A program made the position numbers and the translations under genes. A DNA stretch of 64,000 nt from the NCBI GenBank assembly GCA_946122785.1, contig CAMGYJ010000008.1:14905475-14969474 (forward strand), read 5' to 3'. Position 1 is the stretch's first letter, and each line of letters begins with the position of its first letter. The notes below the pieces were generated by a model, which made no database searches, was not told the DNA's origin, and saw only the letters and a list, made by a program, of their open reading frames with translations. The stretch is from Linum tenue (Eukaryota; Streptophyta; Magnoliopsida; Malpighiales; Linaceae). Below, piece after piece: positions 11,320 through 21,600 of this stretch.

Positions 11320-11528
11320 CTCCTAATTGAACAATGAAACAAAGCACAAACTCAATAAGGAAAATAAAATGAATAAAATACTGAAACTTGTATTCCACGC
11401 AACATTCTTCTCGGCCAAGCAACTTCCTAGGGGACCAGTCTTCGTACCAACTTCAAGCTCACGGAAATTGGCCTTCTAGGCTGAGTCGAACTTAGCCAAT
11501 CCCTTTCCTAGGTTTAAAAATTTCCGTA

Positions 11529-11805
11529 GGGGTCATTTGGATGCAGGTTTTTAATTTGTGGGATTTTGGCTCAAATCACTGGTTCAAAAACCTAGGTTTT
11601 TAATTTGTGGGATTTGTGTGGGATTTTAAAATAGCTGATCACCATCAGCTATTTCATAATCCCACAATTGTGGGTTTCTGAAATCTCTAATATTTAAAAT
11701 CTCTCATCATATAATTGTTTTCCAAACAAGTGATTTAATTAAAATCCTACACTATGTAGGATTGTGCCCAAATCCCACACCCAAAACCTGCATCCAAATG
11801 ACCCC
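11529..11805. mobile_element. MITE with GGGGTCATTTGGATGCAGG termini
   Basis: The 277-bp element has inverted termini GGGGTCATTTGGATGCAGG and CCTGCATCCAAATGACCCC, a non-coding AT-rich interior, and the trinucleotide GTA on both sides (11526-11528, 11806-11808). The 3-bp duplication and size are consistent with a PIF/Harbinger-type (Tourist-like) MITE, although TAA/TTA is the usual target. Confidence 0.8.
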
Positions 11806-11909
11806 GTAGTTTCATTTCCAACTCCAAGCTCCAGCTGATCAAGCCCCAAACGTCTGGAATTCGAGTTCAAAGCAGCATCCTCAAACTGCCCTTCTGCCTT
11901 TGTCACAAA

Positions 11910-12251
11910 CTAGCAATTTCCAGAATGCAGGATAGACTTTTGATGGCCTTGAAAAACAATCCTCCCGACCTTCCTTCCATGATTCAGTTGCAACAACGTA
12001 TAAAGGAACTCCCAAGCTTCAAAACAAGCCCTTACACTCACAATTTCACTTAGCCATTTGTGAGATACATCCTTCCAAAGTAGGCTCCCCAGAACTGTTC
12101 CCACACTTACGCAAATTCCATCTTGTTTCTCATTAACTTGATCCGAACTTTGAACGATGAATTGGATGTTGTAGAAGCTTGAAATTGAGATCATATCACA
12201 AACAATTCCCAGAAAGGAAGCTTTTTGAACCTTAGGAATAGGAATGGACAT
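11910..12251 (-). other. Unidentified 113-codon ORF inside the MULE
   Basis: The ORF reads SFLGIVCDMISISSFYNIQF near its start and ends LHSGNC. I do not recognise a family. It lies between the MITE and the displaced CXE start, within the later insertion. It may be part of the inserted sequence or chance. Confidence 0.25.
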
Positions 12252-12271
12252 AAGACCTGGTAAGGATTCAT
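12252..12271 (-). pseudogene. Displaced start of the captured CXE fragment
   Basis: On the minus strand ATG at 12271-12269 begins MNPYQV, the CXE N-terminus, then runs into unrelated sequence. The same NPYQV-coding bases recur at 8340-8356, where the reading continues as a carboxylesterase. The two copies flank about 3.9 kb of inserted DNA. Confidence 0.6.
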
Positions 12272-12312
12272 GGCGGCTTCTTTGCTCTGATTTGTCAAAT
12301 GATTTGGTCGAC

Positions 12313-12655
12313 GCCCTCTTTCAGTCGACGATGAGAAAGAGGGGTGAGATTAGTTCATTGGGTTTAGGGATTTAAAATGAATATTTTTAATTTTTAATAG
12401 TAGTAATAATGAGGTGGAATATTTAAAATAAATTTTTTATTAATTTTTAATTACCACGTCATATATTTAACGGTCAACATGACATGTTTTATAAATTTTT
12501 AATTGCCACATCAGACAAAGTTAACGGAGTTGGACAGAGAGTGACCAAACATGACATGTTTTAATAAACTTAGTGACCACAAATGAAATTAAATATTTTT
12601 AGTGACCAAACATGAATGTTTTTAGTAATCTCAGTGACCAACCTTGTCATTTACC
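12313..12655 (-). repeat. Right TIR of the MULE
   Basis: Inverted partner of 7395-7737; it ends TTGTCATTTACC next to the ATATTAGTATA duplication. Confidence 0.8.
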
Positions 12656-12699
12656 ATATTAGTATAAGATAGGGCTTTATGTGTGGGATAAGGAACATG

Positions 12700-13005
12700 G
12701 TTTTGTAAATCTCATAGATTTACTCAACTAAAGTACTGAACACAGATATTATATTATTTACTAACACATATATTATTTACTAACACACCCCCTCAAATTC
12801 AAGCCACTCAGATAGGTTTGGAGTTTGCACAAACACAAGTTTGGATACTATGTGCTTAACTGAAAAAGATGGGGTTCATAAGGATTCGAACATAAGACTT
12901 CTTGGTCACAGAAGTCTCTGATACCATATCAAAAACCAGTTGATCACAATAACTTGAGTTGTAGAGAGAGGTTCAATCGTGAATCATATACCGTTTACTA
13001 ACACA
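12700..13005 (-). mobile_element. TRIM-like miniature LTR retrotransposon (candidate)
   Basis: On the minus strand TGTGTTAGTAAA starts at 13005. After about 80 bp comes TGGTATCAGAG (12926-12916), the initiator-Met tRNA primer-binding site used by many plant LTR elements. A polypurine tract AATTTGAGGGGG (12799-12788) then directly abuts a second TGTGTTAGTAAA (12787). This spacing, with about 115 bp between the two priming sites, fits a TRIM. The two LTR-like segments agree well only over their first 12 bp, and the outer end is not fixed, so the call is tentative. Confidence 0.5.
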
Positions 13006-13671
13006 AAGATGTACTAATTGGTGATTCAAAGTATATCCTACTTTTAATTTTACTCAAAATCATCCATGATCCATATATATACGCACAAGCAAAACGTTAA
13101 ATGCCCAGATAAACAGTGAAAAAGCCTAGGCAAACTTGATTGACCAACGGATGGATGAACAAGAGAAAACTGGGACCGATCCAAGGCCTAAGTGAATTCT
13201 GAACATTAGCAACCTGGCGAGGCCCAACAGAGGAAGCAGACAAAAGATTCCCAAGGTTTGGACTTCATGCCCAACTGGAGAGAAAGACAAAAACCGGCCC
13301 TTTGCTTCTTTACTATGTACTAGTAAGGAAACTCGCGCTCCGCGTCGGGAGGAAGTTTGTGATGTCATAATGGAGAATTCACGGGACACATATAGCAATT
13401 TTCCCGAAAGACACAATTAGTGTGCGGAAACGGATCATTGGTCATTGACTTGAACAGCTTTCCTATCCTATGGCCTATATGAAACAATGAAGTAATTCTC
13501 CCTCCCTACCAAGACCAAACACCACCTTGCTTCAATCAAAGAAATCCCTCCCACTTATACAACCATCAGGCCATTCAATTATATAGTAGTTGAAGAAATA
13601 AGCATCATAACAAACTAAAACATCAAAAAGTTACCTAGCTGCATGACTATTATCTTCAAAAACATCAAAAA
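13006..13671. other. Intergenic sequence, nothing recognised
   Basis: No coding, RNA or repeat structure could be supported. CTCCCTCC near 13500 resembles a Stowaway terminus but has no partner. Confidence 0.4.
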
Positions 13672-14277
13672 ATCGAACAACAAACTACAAAACAATAAAA
13701 GATTAGCACATTCTAATCTTCTCATTCTCGTTCCTTCCTCCTTCTGATTCTTTCACCGGATTCTTTTTCAGAAATCCCATTCTTATTCCTTCCTCCTTCT
13801 AAGCCTCTCACAGGATTCTTTTTCCATAAATCTGGAAACGGGAAGATAATTTCAGAGTAAAGTAGAGTGTGATGATGAGGAGGAGGAGAGCAATCTTTGG
13901 GAATTTCTCGTCATCAGAGCAAGAAAGAGAAGAAAGGAAGAAAATTTGTGTAGATCGAAATTGGTTGTTGTGGGTTTTTCTCATGAGGAGAGGAGGAGAG
14001 AGGAAGAAGATTTGTGAAGATTGAAAATGGTGGTTCTGGGTGAGGTTCAACGAAAAATCAAAAGGAAAGAATAAAGAAACCAATCATACCCTAAAGGGAA
14101 AGAGAGAAAACGTCGTTGGGGAAGGAATTAAGAGGAGGCAAGTAGGCAACACAGAGTGCAGAGGAAAAACAGAAGTGGAAGACTGACAGAGAATAGATCT
14201 TTAGAGATACAACATAGGCCCAAGATGTTAGTAGAAAAGACCAATAGAAGTGACTCTACCAAACAGTAACATGTATT
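13672..14277. repeat. ~600-bp direct repeat, copy 1
   Basis: From AACAACAAACTACAAAACAA to AACATGT this matches 14631-15230 in the same orientation, with many substitutions and small indels. Internally it also contains two CCTTCCTCCTTCT...GGATTC sub-repeats. It may be an LTR pair around a ~355-bp interior (minus-strand start TGTTACTGTTTGG versus TGTTAGTGTTTGG) or an ordinary tandem duplication. No coding function seen. Confidence 0.7.
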
Positions 14278-14630
14278 TCTGGAGCAGGACTCCTTCTACC
14301 TGCTTTTCCTATTAGGGTCGAAGACCAGCCTGTTGAACCGAAAGCTATGGACAACGGAGGTGGAGTTCCCTGTTTCCTGAAATGGAGTTTCTTGTGCCTC
14401 CCCTAAAGCTGCACAACGATCTTGACCTCGAAACCCTCTACACGGACCGACCGCCTCGTAACTATCGTCTAAAACCCACAAGTCGACGTGGCGCTAGATT
14501 CGGGCGGCACACTTTCCTTTCAGATTCGTCTACGTCAATCTGAAGCTCCATTGAGAGCATAAGGTTTCTGGAAATTAAAAAAACAATAAGCAAGAAGGAC
14601 AACAAACGTGAGGCAAGAAAACGAAAAAAA

Positions 14631-15230
14631 CCGAACAACAAACTACAGAACAATAAAAGATTAGCACATTCTCATCTTCCCACTCTTATTCCTTTCTCCT
14701 TATGATTCTTTCACCAGATTCTTTTTCCAGAAATCCCATTCTCGTTCCTTCCTCCTTCTAATCCTAGTGCCGGATTCTTTTTCCATAAATCTGGAAATGG
14801 GAAGATAATTTCGGAGAAGAAGTAGAGTGTGATGGGGTGGAGGAGAGCAATCATTGGTAATTTTTTCGCCATCAGAGCAAGAAAGGAGAGGAAAGGAAGA
14901 AGATTTGTGTAAAACGAAATTGGTTGTTGTGGGTTTTTCTGATGAGGAGAGGAGAGAGGAAGAATATTTGTGAAGATTGAAAATGGTGATTCTGGGTGAG
15001 GTTCGACGAAAAAGCAAAAGGGAATAATAAAGAAACCAACCAGGCCCATAAGGGAGAGAGAGAAAACATCGTTGGGGAATGAATTAAGAGGAGGCAAGTA
15101 GGCAACAGAAAGTGCAGAGGAAAAAACAGAAGCAGAAGACTGACACAGAATAGATCGTTAGAGATACAACATAGGCCCAAGATATGAGGAAAAAAGACCA
15201 ATAGACCCGACTCTACCAAACACTAACATG
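14631..15230. repeat. ~600-bp direct repeat, copy 2
   Basis: Second copy of the repeat at 13672-14277, offset by about 958 bp. The 14278-14630 interval between them is unique, with no primer-binding site that I could recognise. Confidence 0.7.
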
Positions 15231-15736
15231 TTGTTTGTTCTTTGAAAGAGATAACTTTTCCCAAATATGCCCCTCTACAATAATTCATTGTCAAATTTGC
15301 CTCTCAAGTCTCAACTGATACAAATTTTCACAAGGGCTGTTGGCTCAGTCCTTAGAACAAGTGCCTTATCTAGAAGATCTTCGGGAAGTTGGAAATGTGG
15401 TTGATTACAAGGATTCCAACTTGACTTTGTTCTGAAGTCAAAGCCACATATAGAGTTTTGTCCCACTGAATGTGATGTAAAGTGTAAACTGTGGTGTGAA
15501 GTGAAAGCACTTATCTGACCAAAACCCAATGAGGAAGTTATTGTGTAATTGAAATGAAAATTGTCAATTTATATAAGTCAATCAATATAATTGGTTGTAT
15601 TACTCGATGACAGTACCCAGATGAACCAGGACAACAACCTTAGCAATAGAGATATGGTGATGGGAAAGCTCTTTCCATAAAACAGGAATAAATTGGTGCT
15701 TGTTACAATATTGTATTTCCTCCTCCGGCTCTAGCT
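15231..15736. other. Downstream flank of the oxygenase gene
   Basis: Contains the 3' untranslated region of the minus-strand gene ending at 15737; the poly(A) site could not be placed. Nothing else recognised. Confidence 0.4.
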
Positions 15737-17553
15737 CTAGCGGAGCTCAAAATGCTGCAGAAAAGAACTCCCATCGAGGCCCCTGCTCTTCACGTACCCA
15801 ACGAACTCCGGAATCGTCACTTCCCTGTACTTCGGAGGATTCTCTTCCGACAACAACTCTTTGATGGGTCCATACACTTTGGAGTTGGGCAGCAGACCCG
15901 TGCTGAAAAAGCAAGCTACAGATACCCTTGGCCCGACTTTACTTGCCAGCACCCTGTGCTCCGCACTTAAGAACTTGTCGTTCGATACGAGCTGAAGCAG
16001 ATCTCCGATGTTCACCACCAGAGCTCCAGGCACTGGAGGCACATCAACCCACTGATCCTGATGAAGAACCTGAAGGCCACCAATATTGTCCTGTAAGAGG
16101 ATGGTGATAAAGTTGGTGTCGGTGTGCTTGGTCGTTCCCATGGTCAGTTCTGGTTGCGGACACGCTGGATAGTAGTGCAGCATTACGTTTATCCCTTTTG
16201 CACAGTCCATTTCTTGCAGGTAGTTTGTTGGTAGACCCAAAGCCTCCGACAACAATTGGAAGAGTAGGCTTGCTAGTTTCTCCAGTTGCTTCGAGTACTC
16301 TATCAAGATTTCTCTGCACAAGTAACAAATCAATCTTCACCATGTAACTTTTTCCCGCTCGATGTAGCAATTCGAATAAAAGCTAGTGGACATTGTTGCA
16401 ATTGACAAAATAAGAAAATAAACAATATAAAAACTTTGTAGTTAACTAATAGAATGTGTACTACATCCACATGCAAACGAGAACATATATATGCCACTTA
16501 TTTTAAGAAGAGTACAATACGTGAAATATTACAACGAGACCACGCACCATCTTAGCAACCTCTTGTCAAAGTGTGTCCTTGGCACCATCTTAGCTCGAGT
16601 TGGTGTCAGTAAAAAATAATGATATTGAGGTATTGCAAGTATAATCTGAACTCAAATATTTTCTTATTATCAAGAAACGTATGTACCAATAAACTATCGT
16701 TGGTTTTTTTTATCCATTTTCTGACTTATATAGATTCATTTCCTTTTTTATGTGCGTCTTGTAAAATTAGTATGGTTATTATCAATGTATAAAAGTTTTG
16801 AAAGAATATTTTTCACAATAAAGTACGTGAAGAACATGCTTGTCAAATGATCAGACATGATTTTTACATCGGATCCACCTTAAACAAAATCAGGACTACG
16901 ATACTGACACTCTGTCACAGTATAATACTATGTAACAAATTTTAACAATTTTAAAACACACCTATTCTATAAATTAAATCAAATCTGGTTAATTATTCTA
17001 TGTATAACCTGCAAGGTGGTGGTATCGTCTCCGGCAGAGGAGGGTCAGGGGCCATGTAATAGTAGTTGGTGTCCCTCCAGTTAGCCACCGGCCCGCTATA
17101 CAAATCAAAGTTGCTGTTGTAAGCAACTTTTCGAGCAGGATCACGGGAGAAGAATCGCTTCTTCTCCTTGAGATCCTGCTCATGAAACCTCAAGACTCCA
17201 GACTTCATCTCCTCCAGCACACTCGTAGGAATTCCATGGTTCACCACCTGGAAAAATCCCCACTTGGACGATGCGTCGCCGATTTTCTCGGCGACGCGCT
17301 TCCATTTGTCCGTACCCTGCCCGCGGACGCCTTCAAGGTCGATGATCGGGAAGCTGAAGTTGTTGCAACCTTGATCGGCTCGAACTGATGGCCTCTTGTC
17401 GAGGAGATGAGGCGGCGTGTGGAAGATTCGAGGGATCTGAGTGATTCCTGCGTCCACAAGCCCCTTCACTCCGGCTTTCGTCTCGTCGAAAGCCTTCAGC
17501 TCGGAGAGGCGATCATGAGCTAAGTATTCTGGGAGAGCCGCCATTGTTTGCAA
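15737..17553 (-). CDS. 2OG-Fe(II) oxygenase, ACC-oxidase-homolog/D4H-like
   Basis: The CDS is join(15737..16313, 17009..17553) on the minus strand, 373 codons plus stop. The donor at 17008 reads CAG|GTTATA and the acceptor before 16313 reads TGTGCAG|AGA, restoring ...[10 protein letters not shown] across a 695-bp intron. The N-terminal half is the DIOX_N region, with FPIIDLEG and [12 protein letters not shown]. The C-terminal half is the 2OG-Fe(II) jelly roll with iron ligands His245, Asp247 (HTD) and His301, and the 2-oxoglutarate-binding Arg311-Val-Ser313. The family hydroxylates or desaturates small metabolites in the cytosol; the substrate is unknown. The N-terminal [16 protein letters not shown] block points to the '1-aminocyclopropane-1-carboxylate oxidase homolog' group and not to true ACC oxidase. 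A start four codons later (MAALPEY) is possible. The second intron present in the paralogue at 25065-26356 is absent here. The frame is intact, so it is probably functional. Confidence 0.9.
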
Positions 17554-17616
17554 CCCCTATTTTCTCCGGCCGATTGTGTTGATCAGTTGGAAGAATTTGA
17601 AAGGTGTGGTGCTCGT

Positions 17617-17625
17617 TAATTTATA
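17617..17625 (-). promoter_or_regulatory. TATA box of the 15737-17553 oxygenase gene
   Basis: TATAAATTA on the minus strand lies 64 bp upstream of the start codon, in the sequence GGTATAAATTAACG. It is the only good TATA match close to the gene. The transcription start would fall about 30 bp downstream, giving a short leader. Confidence 0.55.
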
Positions 17626-17639
17626 CCACTACGTCTACT

Positions 17640-18225
17640 AGCGTAATTGGAAGGGCAAATTTTCTTTTATGATCGATTGAATTAGAGGGCCGTGTACCGT
17701 AGATTTGTTGAAAGTGCTATTTTTTTCCAGTAAATTCAAACCTGCTTTCATTATTGTCATGTAAGCGTGGGAGAAAATGGAACAAGGAGCCGTGTGTGGC
17801 TAGCAGCAGTTTCCACATTGCGCGGTCGAGATGTGAAGATAGGCTCAATTATTTTAGCTAATGTCTTCGGATTTGACCTATCTGGACTTCCATTAAAACC
17901 TTCAACAGTTGAAAGAGCATATATAGCATTGCAGTTTCTAGATTCCGGGCCACGAACACTTTGTCTTTTCTTTACGTGTGATATAGGTTTAGTTTTAATA
18001 TTACTAGAAAAAACTCTCTCGCTACCGCTTCGTGAGTGTACAAGAACAAATTTTTTAAAGAGTAATAAATTTAATGTTGATCCAAAAGTGAAAGTATTAT
18101 TTTCATGTAAATTATATTTTGTAAAATGAAGTCGTTGATTGAAATTAAGTATTTGGTCTAGCAGTAAGCCATTAGTCTTCCATCAGAAAGTCACAAATTC
18201 AAATTGCTTTGCTAGTAGCTAATTC
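17640..18225. other. Upstream intergenic sequence
   Basis: A 120-codon plus-strand ORF (17767-18129) shows no recognisable motif. A TGGTCTAGCAGT...AAATTCAAAT pair around 18150-18200 faintly resembles SINE A and B boxes, but too weakly to call. Confidence 0.35.
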
Positions 18226-18227
18226 AT

Positions 18228-18722
18228 ATATTACTAGATTTGAGTTACTATTTATTAGTGGCTCTCACACTCCTCCTTGCAAGTGTGGAAGTTCCAAAAT
18301 TTTATATTACCCCACTCTCCTATTCTACAACTTTGTGTTTAGCTATTGTTTGTTGGGTTTGTATTTATTGTCCATTGTGTTTTGTTGGGAATACAATTGA
18401 ACCTGAATCTATGGTATTGACCAGTTTTGTTTCATGGCCGAGTTTATCCGCTTTTGTAGTTCATATATAATTCATATATAAAATTCTAGGCTTGAGTACT
18501 ATTAATTAGTGGCTCTCACACTGTTCATTGCAAGTTGGCAAGTTCCAAAACTTTCTTTTACCCCACTCTCTTATTCTTCAACCTTTGTGTTTAGCTATTG
18601 TTTGTTGGGTTTGTATTTATTGTCAACTGTGTTTTGTTGGAAGACAATTGAACCCGAATCTATGGTATTGACCGGTTTTGTTTCGTGGCTGAGTTTATCC
18701 GCTTTTCTAGTTCATATATAAT
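18228..18722 (+). repeat. ~240-bp repeat, two tandem copies
   Basis: The unit runs from GAGTTACTATTTATTAGTGG through CTTGCAAGT, TTTACCCCACTCT and GTTTGTTGGGTTTGTATTTA to TTCATATATA. Copies occur at about 18228-18478 and 18488-18722. Further copies lie at 21601-22175. No coding capacity or terminal inverted repeat is evident. Confidence 0.75.
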
Positions 18723-21320
18723 TAGAACAAGTTATTTGCAAAGACATGGTTCCTGTACACCAAGACTGAGTTTACTATTCACCTATACTCAAAATTCTTA
18801 TTCATCTACACTCAAAATTACTATTCACCTTCCTCTGATTGGTTCATCGTCTGCAGTTGGGCCCGCCGCTGTTTGTCCAACTTGGAAGGGGTGAGATTAG
18901 TTAGGCTGCTGCCGAATTTATCCAGTCCTGGGCCAGCTTTGTTTGCTGATGTGTTGCTGTGAGTGGCGAGTTGCCCTCAAATCACCACTCATTTCCCCCT
19001 TCGCTCTATGCTTTCCAGCTTTTCTTTCGCTGCTTCTCTCAACTTTTCCCTCTGATTGGTTGGTTGGTTTGGCTGGGCCTTCCTTGCCATCACTTTGCAG
19101 CTGTCACAGAAAGCGCCCCAGCCTGCCTTGCCATCATTTCGCAGCTGCAAGTCTGCAACCCACTCTCTCTCTCTATTGCTTCTTTTCTCTGCCATGAAAA
19201 GCGCGCTAGCCTCAAATGGGTGACTCTCTCCAAAATAGAGGCTGAATATTTTTTGTTGTTTTAGGCGATGAGGGATTTCCAGCTTATGAGAGAGAGAGTC
19301 TCTGCTCCAAATCTCATCGTTTTAGGCTAAATATCTTCCTCTCTGCTTTTGCTTCTTTATTGGAGGATATGAGAGAGGGAGAGTCCCTGGTCCAAATCTC
19401 ATCGAACGATTCCCTTTCTCTCAGGTTTTGCTTCTTTATTTGTTAACTCTTTCTCTCTCCTGGACGATTCTCACGCTCAGCTCTCATTCTCCCTCTCCTC
19501 ACAATCTCGACGCCGATCAAATCCTCCCTTGCAGTTTTGACGCCGATCGTATCCTAAACGATTCTTACGCTCTCCTGGACGATTCTCACGCTCAGCTACA
19601 TTTTCTCTCTTCTCACGAACTCGACACGCTCTCCTTGACGATTCTCACGCTCGGCTCCATATCCCCTCTTTTCACGAGCTCGACACCAAACTAATTTTTA
19701 TGTTGGGTTTTTCTATTGCTGGTTGATTTGCTTTCTCTAAGTTGCTCATTTTGTTTCGGGAATTAATTGGGTTTTTCTTCCTCTTTTCTTCGACTTTCTC
19801 TGGGAGGTATTGAACGCGGGGTTCGAGTTTGATCGAGTTGTATTTTGGAAGTTTGGCGAGGGTTCGGAGTAGAGCTTAAAGGGCAGGATGGTGAGTGAGT
19901 TTCAATCGGTAGGTGAATCTTTCTCTCTCCGAGTCTCTCGATCTCTCTCTTCAATGGGTTTGATGTGAGGTCTTCATGGTTGATTCCCCATCTTACTTTT
20001 AGATCTGCTTCTGGATGTAGCGTCTTCATCAATGAGGGGGGAACACTTACACGGGAAAATGGTTTTGCTCTATCCCTCTCTTCTGGGCTTTTTTTCTTCA
20101 GGTTACGAGTCCTTGTTATAGATTTGGCTTGGCTGTGGCGGTTGTGGAATCCCAGTCATACTGTTAAAGTTCAGCAATGGGCCGATTTTACAGGCATGAG
20201 AAAGTTTTGCAGAGACCCAGATCTGCCACGGCTTTTGAGCTTGATTTGTCAGAATATTCTTGGCACTCGAAGGTACTATCTCTTTTGTTTTTTCGGTTCC
20301 TCTCTCTCAGTTTCTTTGGGTTGTACCTACAGATTGAATCTCACTTCTTTTCGCTTTGGTCATAGGGATACTTTCGTGCGTCAGGTGCTTATTAGATGAT
20401 TCGATCATGGGTTAGCGGGGATTACTTTTAGTTGGAACCACAAACGATGATGTTGGCCTCGAGAATCAGTTAGGGAGATTGGGGGAGCGAGCCTAGAGCG
20501 ATGTGGCTTGAGGGCGGTCTTTTCCGTTTTTATTCATGGTTCATGCAGATCTGCTGATCCGGTATCTGTTTGTATCATTTTCCCTGTTCTTTTGTATTCC
20601 TCATTTTGTGGATTGTGATTCCATCCAATTTTCCTCTTCACATCCAGATCTACAGCTAGGTCAGACACGGTCCTCATCATCATAATCATCTTCTCTTGAG
20701 ACAGTGGATAGGCATCGGCGAAGGTAATTTTATCATTGTCTCTTTCCTTCTCTTTTTTTTCCTTCTCCCCCTGGTAGTCTGCCATGTTTTATCTCTCTGA
20801 TTATTTGCTTTTGTCTGCAGCAAAATGTCAGCAGCAAAAGGGAGCCAGAGCTGATGGCGTGAATGTTGCACTTTTTGCTTGCTATTGAGGAAGTAGATAG
20901 TTCCATGTTTTCATTTTTTTCTTGCAGTTGTAGTATATCTTCTATACTTTTGTCCATGTTTAGTTATTTTGTTTGTTTAATTTATCCTATTTTTGAGTTT
21001 GACTAAACTTCAGCAAAATTTATTGTATTCCCTACACTCATGTTATCATCAATCGAAGACGTTATTGTTGCGTCATGTCAGTTCTTTGAACTTACAACAT
21101 GATGCTAAAACGTAATTATCACATGCATGTTGATGTTGCTAAGTAAACGTGTCAAAAAACACTAATTGCTTTTGTGTAACCCAACATATGTTGGATGGAT
21201 GTTAGTAGTGAGCAAATAACATTATAACTGTTTTATTTGTGCATTCTCTCCGACCCTCCATTATAACACCAAAAAATTATGCAAGTCAAGCATATCCCGC
21301 GACAGAGCGTGGGCTGATTT
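18723..21320 (+). other. Gene-like insertion splitting the 240-bp repeat array
   Basis: About 2.6 kb separates the two clusters of the 240-bp repeat. It has pyrimidine-rich leader-like sequence (19000-19950), short ORFs and splice-like signals, for example a TGCAG at 20815-20819, but no ORF with a recognisable domain. Two CTCAAAATTACTATTCACC-like repeats stand at its left end. Near the right end a hairpin CCCGCG/CGTGGG (21296-21313) is followed directly by CTGAT, which fits the CTRRT terminus of Helitrons, although the usual 10-12 nt gap is missing. A Helitron carrying a gene fragment is possible but unproven. Confidence 0.3.
19450..19685 (+). repeat. Degenerate tandem repeat, GACGATTCTCACGCTC
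   Basis: The phrase CTCCTGGACGATTCTCACGCTC with small changes recurs four times, together with CTCGACGC or ACTCGACAC phrases. Three of the recurrences are about 55-110 bp apart. Confidence 0.6.
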
Positions 21321-21324
21321 TATG

Positions 21325-21600
21325 TTGAGATTGTGGGAATTTGAGTGGCCTAAGGCCTACAAGGGTGAGGAGTTGGTTAAGTTTTGTACTAAGTGCAAAT
21401 GTTTGTGACCGTTTATGCAAATTATCCTTAAGTTTTGGGTGTTGAGCTCTCTTATCCGGTCTTTATCCGGTTTTTTACCTCAAATCTAAGCCCAAAGATT
21501 GGATTGGATTGTTTACTATCCGATCCCGGTCTGGTCTCGGTCCGGGTTATACGGTCCGGTTTCCGGTTTTTCATCCGGTCCCGGTCCAAATAGCCAGCCC
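21325..21600. repeat. hAT-like repeat end (GGTCCGG-rich), copy 1
   Basis: TTTGAGTGGCCTAAGGCCT...GGAGTTGGTTAAGTTTT...CTCTCTTATCCGGT is repeated at 24520-24725. The segment ends in GGTCCGG repeats and AATAGCCAGCCCT, whose complement AGGGCTGGCTATT fits a hAT terminus. It abuts a partial 240-bp repeat unit at 21601. Confidence 0.5.

Larger units (their letters stand above)
7395..12655. mobile_element. Pack-MULE-like element with ~340-bp TIRs
   Basis: Arms at about 7395-7737 and 12313-12655 are inverted copies of each other. They include conserved blocks around TCCGTTAACTTTGTCTGA, the ATTCCACCTCATTAT segment and the innermost GTCGACTGAAA. The element is flanked by the 11-bp direct repeat ATATTAGTATA (7384-7394 and 12656-12666), close to the 9-11 bp duplications of MULEs. 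It has no transposase. It contains a fragment of a host carboxylesterase gene, so it has the layout of a Pack-MULE. About 3.9 kb of later insertions, including an LTR retrotransposon and probably a MITE, interrupt that fragment; without them the element would be about 1.35 kb. Confidence 0.85.

Noticed and set aside
13498..13520. Stowaway MITE terminus (CTCCCTCC)
   Set aside because: No inverted partner and no TA duplication nearby.
14462..15219. Minus-strand ORFs rich in Phe/Leu/Ser, looking like membrane proteins
   Set aside because: They are translations of a purine-rich repeated non-coding stretch, occur in overlapping frames in both repeat copies, and match no family.
15737..17553. True ACC oxidase (ethylene-forming enzyme)
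   Set aside because: The HxD...H and RxS residues are shared by the whole superfamily; the extended N-terminus with [10 protein letters not shown] is that of the ACC-oxidase-homolog/D4H-like group.
18150..18205. SINE promoter (A and B boxes)
   Set aside because: Only partial matches to both boxes, no tail and no flanking duplication.
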